Assembly (NCBI GenBank): GCA_000827495.1
Contig: KN817608.1
Coordinates: 91,458-155,457 of the forward strand
Direction: 5' to 3'
Source: Hypholoma sublateritium FD-334 SS-4
Lineage: Eukaryota > Basidiomycota > Agaricomycetes > Agaricales > Strophariaceae
DNA: 64,000 bases
Part shown: piece after piece, positions 1 to 11,126 of the stretch
How positions within the stretch are numbered: the stretch's first letter is position 1
Layout: each line of letters begins with the position of its first letter
Translations under genes and position numbers: made by a program
The notes under the pieces: generated by a model
Seen by the model: the letters and a program-made list of their open reading frames with translations, nothing else
The model's database searches: none
What the model was told of the DNA's origin: nothing

Positions 1-1806
1 CGTAGGACAGATCAAAAGGTTGAAAAAAGAGATTTCGTGATGGAGGGAATGCCGTATTATCAGGATTGTGAGAGTAGATGGAAGGGAGAAATAATTCCAT
101 AGCGTATGACACGGTGACTGCGCTCTTGTTAGCTAGAGCCGTTCCCCAGAACTACGCACATTATTCAGTGAGTATCAATTTCTTTGAGCTAGAGACGAAT
201 ACGTACTCTTGTCTCGTTCACAATAACGGCTGATATGCTCGAAGTCAGAGAAGCGATTGGGTACCCCTGAAACACGGCTCTAAAGATGATTTTGTAAAAA
301 GCTAGATATTAGATAGAGTATTTAAATAAACGGCGGCTTACCGAGCTCCGTCGGTGCCATTAGAGGGACTAGCTCGGACGAGGGATAACATGCTTCTCGT
401 TGAGACATCTGAGCTCGTAGCCGGTATCGCCAAAAGAGTATCGAAAATTCCTGCAGGGGGTGTAGGTCCATCGTAAAACATCAACTGATTGATGAGAATC
501 TGAGATTGCAACAACATCAGCTCCCGACATAATCCAAAATGTATACTAAGATGGCCCACTTGTTGGATACTGGGCACATAGTTGTAAGTCATGATCAAGC
601 CGGCTTTAGGGTCGGTGACGGCTGCTTGGAAGGCAATGGTTGCGGCTTCAACGTCACTGAGAGTGGACTCTAGGTTCAGAATACTTCCACCCTTGAAACA
701 ATGAGTGCACGATAAGTAATTTGGATGCTCGTAGAATATAGCCACCTACCCAAACTAGACTCTGTGGATGAGTCTTTAATGTAAACTTAGTGACGATTCC
801 CTAGTAGATAGTGTTCACACTCGTCAGCAGAAAATTGAGGATTTTTAGAGCAATGATTCATGAATATGTGGACTCACGAAATTGTTCATTCCACCTTTCA
901 ACCCAAAAAACAGTTCAGGGTCCGACGAATTTGTAACAATGACAGTCTTTCCATTGGGCTGAACAAGTTCGAACGCGACGACATTGTCAATCGCCAGTCC
1001 ATATTGATTCGTCATCCATGAATATCCTGCAGAGATACAAGCCAAAAGAATTAGATATTAAGCAGGGATTTTACTATAAGGAAACTCACCTCCGCCCAGA
1101 AGGAACCCGCCCACACCAATCCCTGATACTCTCCCTCCCAGAACGTTGACGCCAAAAGACTCGAGCGCTGCATAAACGTCGTCCCATATCAACCCAGTTC
1201 CAACATCTGCCGTGTTTGACGTTGAGTTATAGTTCACCTCGGAAAAGCGATATAATGATATGTGTATATCGGACGTTGACGAAAATCCGGGGTTCGTAGC
1301 ATGTCCTCCGCTTTTGACCTGTAAATTTTCAATATACAAGGCATAGAATAAGTGTTAGAGCATATCGTACTGCAAATGGGGTTCGCGTTTGCCCCAATAT
1401 TACAAGCTTCGCAGTCGATTAGCGGGATGGTTGAATTGATCTGCATGGAAATACTCACTATGATTCCTACATCACTCGGTGTTCCTGCCTCAACAACACA
1501 TTTCGATTGCTGGGTGCTTGAGCTTGCCCAATGAAATATTCCTTTTTCGTATAACGATTCCCCTTAAGTGGTTGGAATGAGCATGTCAGCCGCGGACACT
1601 GGCAATCCAGAAATGAGATAGAAGATCATACCTGGATAGAATACTTCGCTTGCTGGCGATATGGAATGGGCTATACGAAGACATACACTATCTTGCAAGG
1701 AAGGCCCTGGTAATGGAGACGGACTACCGGCGAGGCAGAGACTGATTAAGGATAAGAAAAAGAGGTAGGTAGATGCCAGAGTTGAAAGCGAGGGAACGAT
1801 CATCAT
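1..1806 (-). CDS. Secreted FAD-linked oxidase, BBE-like (3' end cut by window edge)
   Basis: This is a flavin-dependent oxidoreductase of the PCMH/berberine-bridge (6-hydroxy-D-nicotine oxidase-like) family, predicted to oxidise a small substrate outside the cell. The start at 1806 gives a hydrophobic signal peptide ending near SLCLAGSPS. Minus-strand exons then read VKSGGHATN (the FAD-binding loop whose His normally carries 8-alpha-N-histidyl FAD), TGLIWDDVYAALE, GYSWMTNQYGLAIDNVVAF and DPELFFGLKGG. The reading continues past 338 to FLPSIYSHNPDNTAFPPSR near position 60, so the gene runs off the window and its C-terminal BBE segment is missing. At least eight short introns are needed. The position that holds Cys in bicovalent BBE enzymes reads GRVSGIGVGGFLLGGG, with no Cys, so flavin attachment is probably by one bond. 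It is the inverted paralogue of the genes at 7415 and 11127. The substrate is unknown. Confidence 0.88.
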
Positions 1807-1898
1807 GATGAGCCCGTGAGAGAATGTGTCTACAGAGACCCCTCCGGAGTCACCGTTCGGTATGAGCAGATTAGCTGTTGCTATAAGTACTTGGAATC

Positions 1899-1906
1899 GT
1901 ATATAA
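1899..1906 (-). promoter_or_regulatory. TATA-like box of the FAD-oxidase at 1-1806
   Basis: The minus strand reads TTATATAC about 95 bp upstream of the ATG at 1806. This is a plausible core promoter distance for a fungal gene. It is a short A/T motif, so chance occurrence is possible. Confidence 0.4.
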
Positions 1907-2960
1907 GAATAAACTCAAGGAAGGAAGATAATGATAGTTAGCCTGCGGATTTCCTTCTCCATTAGTGTTTCTTTTCTCTCGCAGACGTATTGGAACGATG
2001 AAACTTGAAAGCGGACTAGCTGGTGCTACAAGTGGTGTTAAATCGTACTGTTGGTTTTAATGGAGATGGGGACAAGATGGGGATCGACATTGATATGGAA
2101 GTCGGTCCAAATAAACCGTCCTGAGTGCTGAGAGACGCTGAGCAAGCATCACTTCCTTGTTCCTCGAACGTAGTACATACCCAAATAGTACCGCCAGATT
2201 TGTGGCAGATAGTTGTCAGTTGATGCTTTGGTACGTCATATCCAGGGAGCAATTGTCCAATAGGTGGAGCTTATTTGGCCAGACGCAAGAGCCAGCCGTT
2301 AATCCAAGTGTAGTATAACTTCCACCAGCAGGCGATGTAAATCGTCAACAAGATTTACTTCGAAATTGGGTTATACGCAGCCATAATTATAGACTACATC
2401 GCAGCGGGACTTCTGTATCCCATGAAGTCGTAGGCACGATAATGACGTGTAAGAATCTGAGCGAGACAGTGAATGTCACAAATGACGAAGTAAGAAAAGC
2501 ATTCGAAGAAAGTACCCTTTTAAACGCTCAAATGAGCGGATTAACACCGCATCGATTTCAAACAAAGAATATGATGTTCGACTGAGGGTAAAGAGAGAAA
2601 ATGATGAAAACAACATGGATATATAAAGAAGAGGGATCCATAATGTGTCTGACGGAAGCGGTCAATGTGGGCAAGGGTCCTCGTAATGCGAAGTCGTTAA
2701 GGGGTGCAGCGTGAAGAGAGGTGCAGTGAAAAAAAATACAAAATGAAAAATAGACCCAGAATAAGTTAACACAGCCGCCTTGACATCGTCTGTGGGAGCC
2801 GCACGCGTATCTGGGGATACCACCCAATGTACCGCGCGAGTCTCTAAGCCAAGAAAATCGAAGATAAATCGAAACCGAAACCAAGATAAAGTAAAACAAA
2901 AATCCACCTACACCTCCCCACCCCACCCTCAGCCACATTCGCGCTGGTCGTCGCACGGGT
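1907..2960. other. Intergenic, no gene seen
   Basis: This stretch lies between the promoter of the edge-truncated FAD oxidase and the stop codon of the phosphatase gene. It probably holds the phosphatase 3' UTR. Open frames here (for example 2558-2968, minus) are short and have no recognisable domain. Confidence 0.5.
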
Positions 2961-5647
2961 CTAAACATACGAGGAGCTCTCGAGTCCGGCCTTGCTCACT
3001 CTCCGCATCGGCTGGAGCGTCGTCTCATCCACAGGCGCCCGCCGCGCGTGCCGATAGCGGCCGCTCGCGTCCTTGATCTCCATCTCCTGCCCAGAGTCCC
3101 CGTTGACGCGATCGCGCGCATCCATGACGCCCCCCGCGGACATCGGCCCTCCCAGAGCGAGCGACGCGTCGGTCGCGACGGGCGGGAGGCTCTCGCGCAC
3201 GTGCGCCCCGCGGCGGTTCGTCCCGTTCGACGCGATCGCGTACGCCTCCTGCACCGTCGCCTGGCTGTGCTGCATCGTCGACTCGCCGGGGCGCGGCGCG
3301 CCCGCAGCTCCCGTGCCGCTGGGCGCGCTCGAGCCGGACGCCGGCACGGCGGACCCGACGGCGGACGTGGGCTGCACGCCGACGGACTTGCCGCCGAGCT
3401 CCTGCTCCTCGAAGTTCATGAGCTCTGAGACGAAGCCGATGTTCGGGGAGATGCCCTTCCGGCGCTCGAGGACGAAGGCGTATGCGCGTGAGAGCGTCCA
3501 GTGGTTTGCGTGGATGAGGTAGGCCATGACGGCGGTGACTGAGCGCGACTTGCCGGCCTTGCAGTGCACGTACGTCGGGGCGGAATGCAGCCGCGCATCG
3601 TCTGTGAGAGGGTGCGCACTGCTTAGCCTCCTGTCCACGCCGACGTTGGTAGAAGCTTACCGATAAAATCGCAGGCCTCCCTAACCCCCTTCGCAATCCC
3701 GTCCTCCTCGACCGTATCCCGCATTGGTATCTTACAGTACTTGAACGCTTCTTTCAGTCCCAGTCCCATATCATCATCGCATTCTGCCGCAATGTTCAAT
3801 ATCCTCTTTACCCCGAGTTCCTTCAATTCTGCAACATGCTCCGGTGTTGTTAATTCTGGGCCTAGAAACAGGAAGTTCGGGAGGATCGTGGAAACTGCAA
3901 ACATAGGGAATGCCTCTTCTGTTGTTGGAGGGTCAAGATCTGGTCGAGCAGTCGATGGAGACGGGGGGACCCCTCGTGGTGTACCGGGCGTGTGGGGTGG
4001 AGTGTAATAAGGCGTGAGGTAATTTGACGGGTCGCCAGATGGTGACATAAATCGTGCAGAAAGCGGGGGAGAGTGCGTGGAGTACATGAGCTGCAGGTGA
4101 GATGGTGACTGAGGCGGGCCAATGTTCAGATTCAGGGAGGGGGGCAAGTGGAGAGTAGCGGAGCGCATGGGCTTTGTGCGCACGGAGAGCTTGGGGAGAG
4201 ATGGATTCAGCCGCTCCGCAGAGCGTGTATCGAGGCGACGCAACCCAGAAACACTGGGCCGCCGTGGGGGAGCGGGTCGGCGGAACCCAATAGATGATGG
4301 TGGGGGCGATGGTGTTGAATCGGCAACACTGGCCGAATACGAGGGAACACTCGGCGGGTGGGATGTTGATGGCATCATAGGAAGTGGCGAGGGCGGGAGG
4401 TGAGGCACGGGTGGAGAGGGCGGATTCGATGCTGTCGACGACGACGGTTCAATTTCAGGCAATTTCTTGAATTTGAACGCCATATGAGTGTCAAGTTGGA
4501 AAAGCCCGCCGTTGTTCTTCTTCGCGAACCCCCCGCTTTGCGGCGTATCTGTACGACTCGATTCCGCGTCGGCCTCGTCGCTTGTGACGATGAGTGTTGT
4601 AAGGTCCGGATTGTGGCCTGCCTTTGAAAGCCCATCCTCGAGATACTCGATCCTCCCGTCGGCATGCAGCAAGGGAGCAATAACAGGCATGATGGCCCAC
4701 GCCGTTACCCCCAAGATATCCTTGTCTTTTACGTCCATTTCATCGTCGTATATCACCACGTTCCCGTCCCACCCGCCCTCCGGTCCCATGAGCTCATCCC
4801 ACCGCTCCTTACCCTGCTCTGTTGTAGCAAACTGGCGCAGGGCACTGAGCGCGGGAAGTCCACCACCCGGTTTGCGACACCGCTTCAGGATGAGCGAAGG
4901 GATCGCGATGCTCACGCTGTAACGTAGATGGAATGCCTGGTGTGCAGCCAGCGGTCGCGTGTCTATGAGCAGGGGCCGTGAAGGTGCGCGTAGGCGATTG
5001 TATAAAGCATTGGCCGAGATCGGGCTAGCTATATTACCAGGCAAAGGGGGTAAAGGCGAGGATAGCGGCGTAGAGCGGTTCTTGAGGGGAAAGAGAGTGG
5101 CGTGTTGTGGTGTGCCTGTCCCGCTGGGTTCCGCCCCAACCCTGTCGGTTGTGACGATGAACGGCTCTAGGAACGGGGCTCGGTGTTTAGAGGCGGTGTG
5201 TGGGGTTTCCGATATCGGGGTGTAGTATGCGCTCGACGCGGGGCTCACTGCACTCAGATCATCGCTCCCTTTTGACAATGTGAAGGGCGATGGTATGGCA
5301 GAATTGATGTCGAGATTGATTTTTGGGAGATTACTCCGCGAACGGATAGGGCGCAGGCGCAAATTCGTCTTCACACTTTTACGGAGTTGTTGTAAGGCGG
5401 CAAGATCCTTCGTAATGTCGTCGGGGAGGGGCATATCGTCGTCGGCGGGGTTGATTTTAAGGAGGGAGCCTGGGCGATGGCCCGGGGATGAGTCTGAGGA
5501 ATCCGAGTCGGATAACTGCAATGTCTCCACATCGTCGTCGTCGGAAAGCGTGAGGTCGGTGTCGCTCTGCACATGGATTTTTGGAGCGGGGGCGTCGCGG
5601 ACGCGGGCGATGTCGATGTCCGGCGGACGGATACGCTTTGAGAACAT
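2961..5647 (-). CDS. Rhodanese-like/dual-specificity protein phosphatase (MAPK phosphatase type)
   Basis: This gene encodes a MAP-kinase phosphatase-like protein of about 875 residues. One 59-bp intron (3602-3660) joins exon 1 ending CDFI to exon 2 starting DDARLHSAPTYVHCKAG, and the two exons sum to a whole number of codons. The N-terminal ~200 residues are acidic and Ser-rich. A rhodanese/Cdc25-like fold follows (NRLRAPSRPLLIDTRPLAAH to VVIYDDEMDVKDKD); its loop has Asp where a catalytic Cys would be, so it is probably a docking module. Pro/Ser-rich linkers lead to the catalytic domain from FAVSTILPNFLFLGPELT. The P-loop is HCKAGKSRS (HCxxGxxRS), with a general-acid candidate Asp in PMRDTVEED. 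The layout matches MKPs of the yeast Msg5/Pmp1 type, which switch off cell-wall or stress MAP kinases. The C-terminal ~170 residues are low complexity. The MAPK target is not deducible. Confidence 0.9.
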
Positions 5648-6428
5648 GGAGGGGAGGAAGAAGCCGATCGTATGCTGCCAGCAGCCATAAACAATCCGTT
5701 CTTTCTCACAAATTCAGAGATCATTTATACACGCCCTGATTCCGTTGCTAGGACGATCAGGGAAAGGCGCTCAACCACAATTAAAAACCCCCCACTCTCG
5801 GAGTCTGTAGGTCTACGAAATCTTAGGTCAGACTCAAGTCAGACTCCACAACTTTGTGGAAGCGACTGGAAACGACTGCCAGTGCAATGGAAAAGTCGCT
5901 TGAGGAAGATTGCATGCACATTAATATGGTGTGTGGATAGCATAGCCTGACTTACAAGCATGCTGTACTACACAAGGTATATTTGACCTTGCAATTGCTC
6001 GCCATCGGTCGAAAACAGTGGTCCGAATTCCTATAACCATGATGGTGGAATATCGGTGAAACATATCGGTGGCCTACATTTTATGAATGGATGAATGGGC
6101 CTGCTTGTCAAGTGAATTATGTGCCTGCAAGTCAGCATCACCAATCCACTTTTATAATTTACTTGCTGGCAGCGGGATATTACATTTGGTGTAAGTTATG
6201 TATGATCATGATGGAACAGCCTGACGAAGCGATTTAGTGCTCAAATGTTTGTAAAATGTAGTAAGACGGTGCCGCAACAGGGACTCGACAATTTAAAATA
6301 CTTAATATGCAAGTCGATTTCGCCGTTCCAACTTCCGTATTACAAGTTCCGCTGGCAGGAAATTCGAAAGTGGCCACTGGTGACTGGCCAGATTCGTTGA
6401 ACGGCATGAGTCAACGATAAAAAAAAAC

Positions 6429-6529
6429 CTCTCTGCCTGGGAGTTGAACCCAGCTTTCGCGCGGTTTCAGAGCATATCGCGAGATGCCTGTATGACAAGC
6501 GCGTGTACTAACTGATATACTAGCAAAGA
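6429..6529 (-). tRNA. tRNA-Asp (anticodon GTC) with a 29-nt intron
   Basis: The minus strand folds as a complete tRNA. The acceptor stem TCTTTGC/GCAGAGA has one T-G wobble, followed by discriminator G at 6429. The D arm pairs GTAT with GTAC (A-box like). The anticodon stem CGCGC/GCGCG encloses loop TTGTCA...C with anticodon GTC. A 29-nt insertion follows the base 3' of the anticodon, the canonical place for nuclear tRNA introns. The variable loop is 4 nt, and the T arm is CTGGG-TTCAACT-CCCAG, giving a perfect B box. A run of T follows the 3' end on the minus strand, a Pol III terminator. The mature length is 72 nt before CCA. It lies alone between the phosphatase and the FAD oxidase at 7415. 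Confidence 0.9.
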
Positions 6530-7414
6530 TAACTTTCAGTAGTTCTCGGATGAGCACTTTCGATGTTCTCGCCGTAAGTGCACCAGGCAACGAATGCTCG
6601 TCGCATGATCTGGCTTGATTCGTAGCTTTGCCGTGGGCGCTTAAACTCGATGTTAAATTGATACCAACCCTCCAGGGTGAGTCCTCGCCGAGAGGCCTCT
6701 TTTAAGTTGTTTGGGAACCTGACAACTGTCAATGGGAGGTAATAAATTCTCTCGAACCTGTATGCCAACTGTATGCGGTGACTGAATATGTATCTTCCGT
6801 AACCTACACATGATATTGGCATGCTGCATCATTTTCATCAGATTAAGAACGAGCATAAAAGTTGAATGGCCACTGAAGTTCGAGAACCTAAGGCTACTTC
6901 TGCTTTAGGCCTGTAGATGCCACAAGTCCGAGTCGCCGCCCATGGTGAGAATTCAGAGAATGATGTAACCATGTCAATGGGTCCCTGATATCATTACTAT
7001 GAGTCTTGAGAACATACATATATAGCTGGAGAGCGGATGCTTCATGATCATGATGCGCTACAGTCGTTTGCATAAATAATTGCCGTTCGATTTTGTGAAA
7101 ATCATGTTTGATCTGTTTGGCCCTGATTGAAACCATCGACGGCATCACTCTGCCGGGCCCCAACTTGGCCCCCTCCCCACTTTCCACCCTGTAATTTGAC
7201 TAAAAATTGCGATATCTCACTTTTCTCAACATTTTAATTTTCCTGAGGGTATTTTGCGCCTCATAATGCTCACCAGAAGGCTAACACTGAGAAATGGCAG
7301 GATGCGCCGAACTGGAAGGCCGAGCTCTGCCGCTAGGCACCATCACCTGTCAACGTTTTACCAGAAAACGCAACGGTAATTACTGTAAGGGATCATCCTA
7401 ACCATCGTTGTACC
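6530..7414. other. Intergenic between tRNA-Asp and FAD oxidase
   Basis: Short minus-strand frames exist (6520-6822, 6894-7187) but carry no recognisable motif and no convincing splice chain. The 3' part is presumably the promoter of the FAD oxidase starting at 7415. I see no repeat or mobile-element ends. Confidence 0.45.
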
Positions 7415-9427
7415 ATGAAGGCGCTTCTGTTAGTCGGTCTCACAGTATCTTGCAGTACGGCGAGGGTCGCTGCTACACTCGCGCCTCCGAGAGTCCAAGA
7501 CGTGGTTTGTGCACAGATTGCGAACATCATATCGAACGCCAGTGAAGTGTTCTATCCAGGTGAGTCTACCGTTGAGCTTCAGACATAGAACTTATTCCAT
7601 CCGTATTATCTGCACAGGCGATCCATTGTATGAGAAAGGAATTTTCCATGCTGCTATTTCCAGTACTCAGGAGTCCAAGTGTGTAGTTGAAGCAGGAACT
7701 GCAGCTGATGTAGGCAAAATTGTAAGACTTTCTCCTTACACTGCACCATTGTACCATTGAAGAATACTGATTTCTACAGCTCATCATCTTGGGTCGTACC
7801 AGAACACCATTTGCAGTGAGTCAGACCTCCATAATTTGTTGATAATTTGATGTAATAATTCCCTTCCAATGCCTTCCAGGTTAAGGGAGGCGGCCATGCA
7901 ACGAACGTTCATTTCTCGTCCACGCTCGGCATCCACATATCCATGTACAGATTCTCGGAGATTACTTACAATTCCTCGAGTCAGACCGTCGACGTGGGCG
8001 CCGGCTTAATCTGGGACGACGTATATGCTGCTTTGGAGCCTCTTGGTGTGAATGTTGTCGGCGGGCGCGTTACCGGAATAGGTGTAGCCGGGTTTACATT
8101 GGGCGGCGGTACGCGATTAATATCAACCTATACGTACAACAGACTGATTTTATCTAGGATATTCTTGGAAAACAAACCAATATGGGCTGGCGGTAGACAA
8201 TGTTGTTGCATTCCAGCTCGTCAAACCCAATGGACAAGTCGTGCGGGTGACGCAAGCAACGGATCCCGAGCTTTTCTTCGGATTAAAGGGTGGTCAAAAT
8301 AACTTCGTAAGAGTTCTTTTGATGTCTATTCTCAGACCGTCGGAATCCTCATGGAATCGGCGCCATTAATAGGGAGTGGTAACTGCATTCACTTTAAAGG
8401 CATTCCCTCAATCCCAGGTTTGGGTGAGCATCCTGGGAGCTTGATTGACCTCCGTGAAAGTTTATTGTAACAAAATCCGTAGGGTGGCATCATTCAATAC
8501 CCTGGGGTAGTTGCAGATGCGGTGACTGCTGCCACAGTGGCCTTCCAGAATGTAACTGATCCCAAAGCCGGCTTAATCACAACGTACAACTACATACCTT
8601 CTATCCAGCAGGTGCGCTTTATTGCTCCGCTCTCAAGTGAATAGATTCGCACTAAGACTGATTATCTCTATCCGACCAAAAGGTTGTCTCCGCCGCTTTA
8701 ATGTTTTATGATGCTCCTACACCACCAGCTGGGATATTTGATAGTTTTCTGGCCATTCCCTCAGTTGGATCAGATGTCAGTACAAGGAGTTTCTTGAGCA
8801 TGGTACAATCGTCGCCCGTCAACTTCACGCAACCAACTAGGTAATGCACTTCATCATTCCAGTACGCTGTCTGATTAATACCTTGATTTGTCCCAGGACG
8901 CTGTATGAATTCCTTCCGAATCTTGGATTCACTTCCGAGGTAGGATCTCTGCTGTTCAATGAAACCGTCGTAAGTGTATCACTATCTGAAAGAGGCATCA
9001 ACCCACTCAAAGGATTCCAACGGCACAGGCTATTGGTCAACTTCTCACCAACAAAAGCCTGATCATTGTTTCATACGACGTCGAATTATTTCTTCCAAGT
9101 ATCTACTCCCACAATTCCATTAAAACCGCATTCCCGCCAGTGAGAAACATCTCGTTCCAACCCTTCAACATAGCCTATCAGTGGAACTCATCCACATTTG
9201 ACGATGAATTCCATGCCATAGTGGTTGCCAGCCAGGCGCGCCTTATCAACGCACAAATTGCATTGGGTCAGAAGAACCTTGTGGATGTTCCATACTACCC
9301 GAATTATGCTGTAGCAGGGACACCTTTGGAGAAGATGTATGGCGCGAATATACCGGCGCTGGTCGAGCTAAAGCAGAGGGTTGACCCGACCAACGTTATG
9401 GGACTCGCAGGAGGATGGAAATTTTAG
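7415..9427 (+). CDS. Secreted FAD-linked oxidase, BBE-like
   Basis: This is a complete PCMH-type FAD oxidase of roughly 500 residues split by about nine small introns. The start at 7415 gives a signal peptide (MKALLLVGLTVSCSTARVAA). The exons read in order SNASEVFYPG, DPLYEKGIFHAAISSTQ, LGRTRTPFA, VKGGGHATNVHFSSTLG (FAD loop with the covalent His), GLIWDDVYAALEPLGVNVVG, TGIGVAGFTLGGG, GYSWKTNQYGLAVDNVV, DPELFFGLKGGQNNF, the substrate-domain exons, and a BBE C-terminus with DVPYYPNYAVAGTPLEKMYG and VDPTNVMGLAGGWKF. All junctions I followed are GT-AG and keep phase. There is no Cys at the usual 6-S-cysteinyl position. It forms a tandem pair with 11127-13120, with a relic copy just downstream. 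It probably acts outside the cell on an alcohol, sugar or alkaloid-like substrate; the exact reaction cannot be read from sequence. Confidence 0.92.
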
Positions 9428-9547
9428 TAGTGCCGAGTTACGTCATGGTCAGGATAATTGTAACAACAGTATCAATCTTGATTTAAAGCAGGATAATCCT
9501 GAGAGCGGCGTGCCCGTGTGAGGCTAGATAGGGGTGGTGGTGTAATA

Positions 9548-9784
9548 GGAATTCCCTCCAGAGTGAAACATGCCATTCCAACCTTTCAATATAGCTCTGG
9601 AGTGGGGCTCATGGCCCTTGGCCAGAAAGAGGTATCCAATGTTCCCTACTATCCAAATTACACTACCTCGGGGACCGCGTTGGCGAAGATGTACTGCACA
9701 AACCACCCGGCGTTGATGGCGTTGAAGAAGAGGGTAGACGCCGCAAATGTCACGGGGCGTGGAGGAGGGTGGAAGTTCCAATGA
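9548..9784 (+). pseudogene. Relic C-terminus of a third plus-strand FAD oxidase
   Basis: This is a 3' fragment of a further paralogue. It begins with the equivalent of FPPE, then an in-frame TGA where the paralogues have Arg, then NMPFQPFNIALEWGS. A deletion removes the next ~25 residues, and the frame shifts before ALGQKEVSNVPYYPNY. It ends KKRVDAANVTGRGGGWKFQ. The tail ALMALKKRVD is closer to the gene at 11127-13120 than to the adjacent 7415-9427 gene. No start, signal peptide or FAD domain is present, so it is a dead copy. Confidence 0.85.
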
Positions 9785-11070
9785 TCATGTTGTAGTACCA
9801 TTGATTTGGTCTCAAATAAATCTTATTTCGTTATTAAAAACTCCTGGAGTTGAGACGTGTCTTGTAAGTGGAAGCGTGGGTTTCCGCGGCACATAGAGCG
9901 GCTTGACGGCTCCATCAAAAAGATGCGGGGCGCGCATGCCTAGATTAGGCACTGTCGTTACTTAATTAGGCGCTCAAACTGCTTTGCAGACCTTCCGCTA
10001 AAAATTGTTTAGAGACCAAGTGTCACTTTATACTTAGGCCTCAGTGAAAGAATACATATCACATGTATTCGGGATCTCTGTAGTATATCAAGTGTCGTAC
10101 CAGTATTTGTTGAATATCAGATGTCAGCGGCGCCTCAGAAATGTGGTTATCCGTTGGTTATCCGTATAGATCGCTGCTACCGCCGAACGCTTGAGCAGTA
10201 GAGATATCCAGATCTAGGGATATTGTTCATTCAAACGGCTAATTATTTATCCTCAATCATATTCCAATATGATTACATACGACGATAGCTGTCATCAAGT
10301 GGTATAGAGGTAGTATTGTTTTCACTCTGGCGCATATCCCGAGCATGATATAATAAGTGTGGCTCGTTTACTCGGCTTATCAAGGAACCCTCGCAGAGCC
10401 GATTAACAGCTTACTCGTGTAAGTAGGTGTGCATATGTACACACATTACGGTGAATTGTGTGCAATGTGCACACTACGGTGAATTGACAAGAGTCCAGCT
10501 GACGTGCTAAAAATAAGCGCGCGATATGATGCGCTTGGGCGTTTTCAATCCGACAGAGCCTGATACAATGCGATCCGTTGATGACTTACATAGCTGCATC
10601 CTATTGTATTGCAATACAAAACGTCTCGATATTACGCCGGTTACATACATATCTTTTCTACTCTCGGAAGATCGGTGATCAAAGTGAGGATACTGGGCTG
10701 GTAGTATGGCTTGGGTCGGCAATTGTCAGTTGGCCTTGAACCAAGTGGAGATAAACTTCAGAGAGGTCGCATGAGATTAAGAATTATGGGAATGAGCACA
10801 AAATGTTTGCCTGTATCTGAGTCTGCCATGGTCTGCGCTTAGATTTGCGCCGGACTTAGATTTTCTTTTGTAGAATAAGTCTATTCTATTTTTATCATAC
10901 CTCACCAAGCCCACAGACACCGGTGACCCTCCAAGGCCATATCTTGGGTCGTCCACCAATATGTACTTATGAGTTATGGGCTCAACTGTATCTAGATATC
11001 TCAGGCCGTGTACCATAGTGGCGCGGCTAACAAAAAGATGCAAGTGGTACGGTCCATTTCTCAGTCCGAG
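9785..11070. other. Intergenic in the FAD-oxidase cluster
   Basis: No gene is seen. The first ~200 bp after the relic resemble the 3' flank of the gene ending at 13120, around the shared core ATTAGGC. A 16-bp direct repeat lies at 10443-10486. Short frames at 10507-10722 and 10777-11043 lack motifs. Confidence 0.5.
10443..10486. repeat. Direct repeat, 16 bp, 12-nt spacer
   Basis: ACATTACGGTGAATTG at 10443-10458 recurs with one mismatch as ACACTACGGTGAATTG at 10471-10486. It sits about 640 bp upstream of the FAD oxidase at 11127. It could be a paired regulator site or chance duplication. Confidence 0.55.
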
Positions 11071-11079
11071 TATATATAT
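11071..11079 (+). promoter_or_regulatory. TATA box of FAD oxidase 11127-13120
   Basis: TATATATAT lies 48-56 bp upstream of the ATG at 11127, preceded by the T/C-rich stretch TTTCTCAGTCC. Position and composition fit a fungal core promoter with a short 5' UTR. Confidence 0.55.
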
Positions 11080-11126
11080 GCATAAAATGCGTTACTACAA
11101 ATCAAATCCCATTCCCTGCCTTCGCT

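Noticed and set aside
6894..7187. 97-residue minus-strand frame between tRNA-Asp and FAD oxidase
   Set aside because: It has no recognised motif, no splice partners and no promoter signal. It is too short to support alone.
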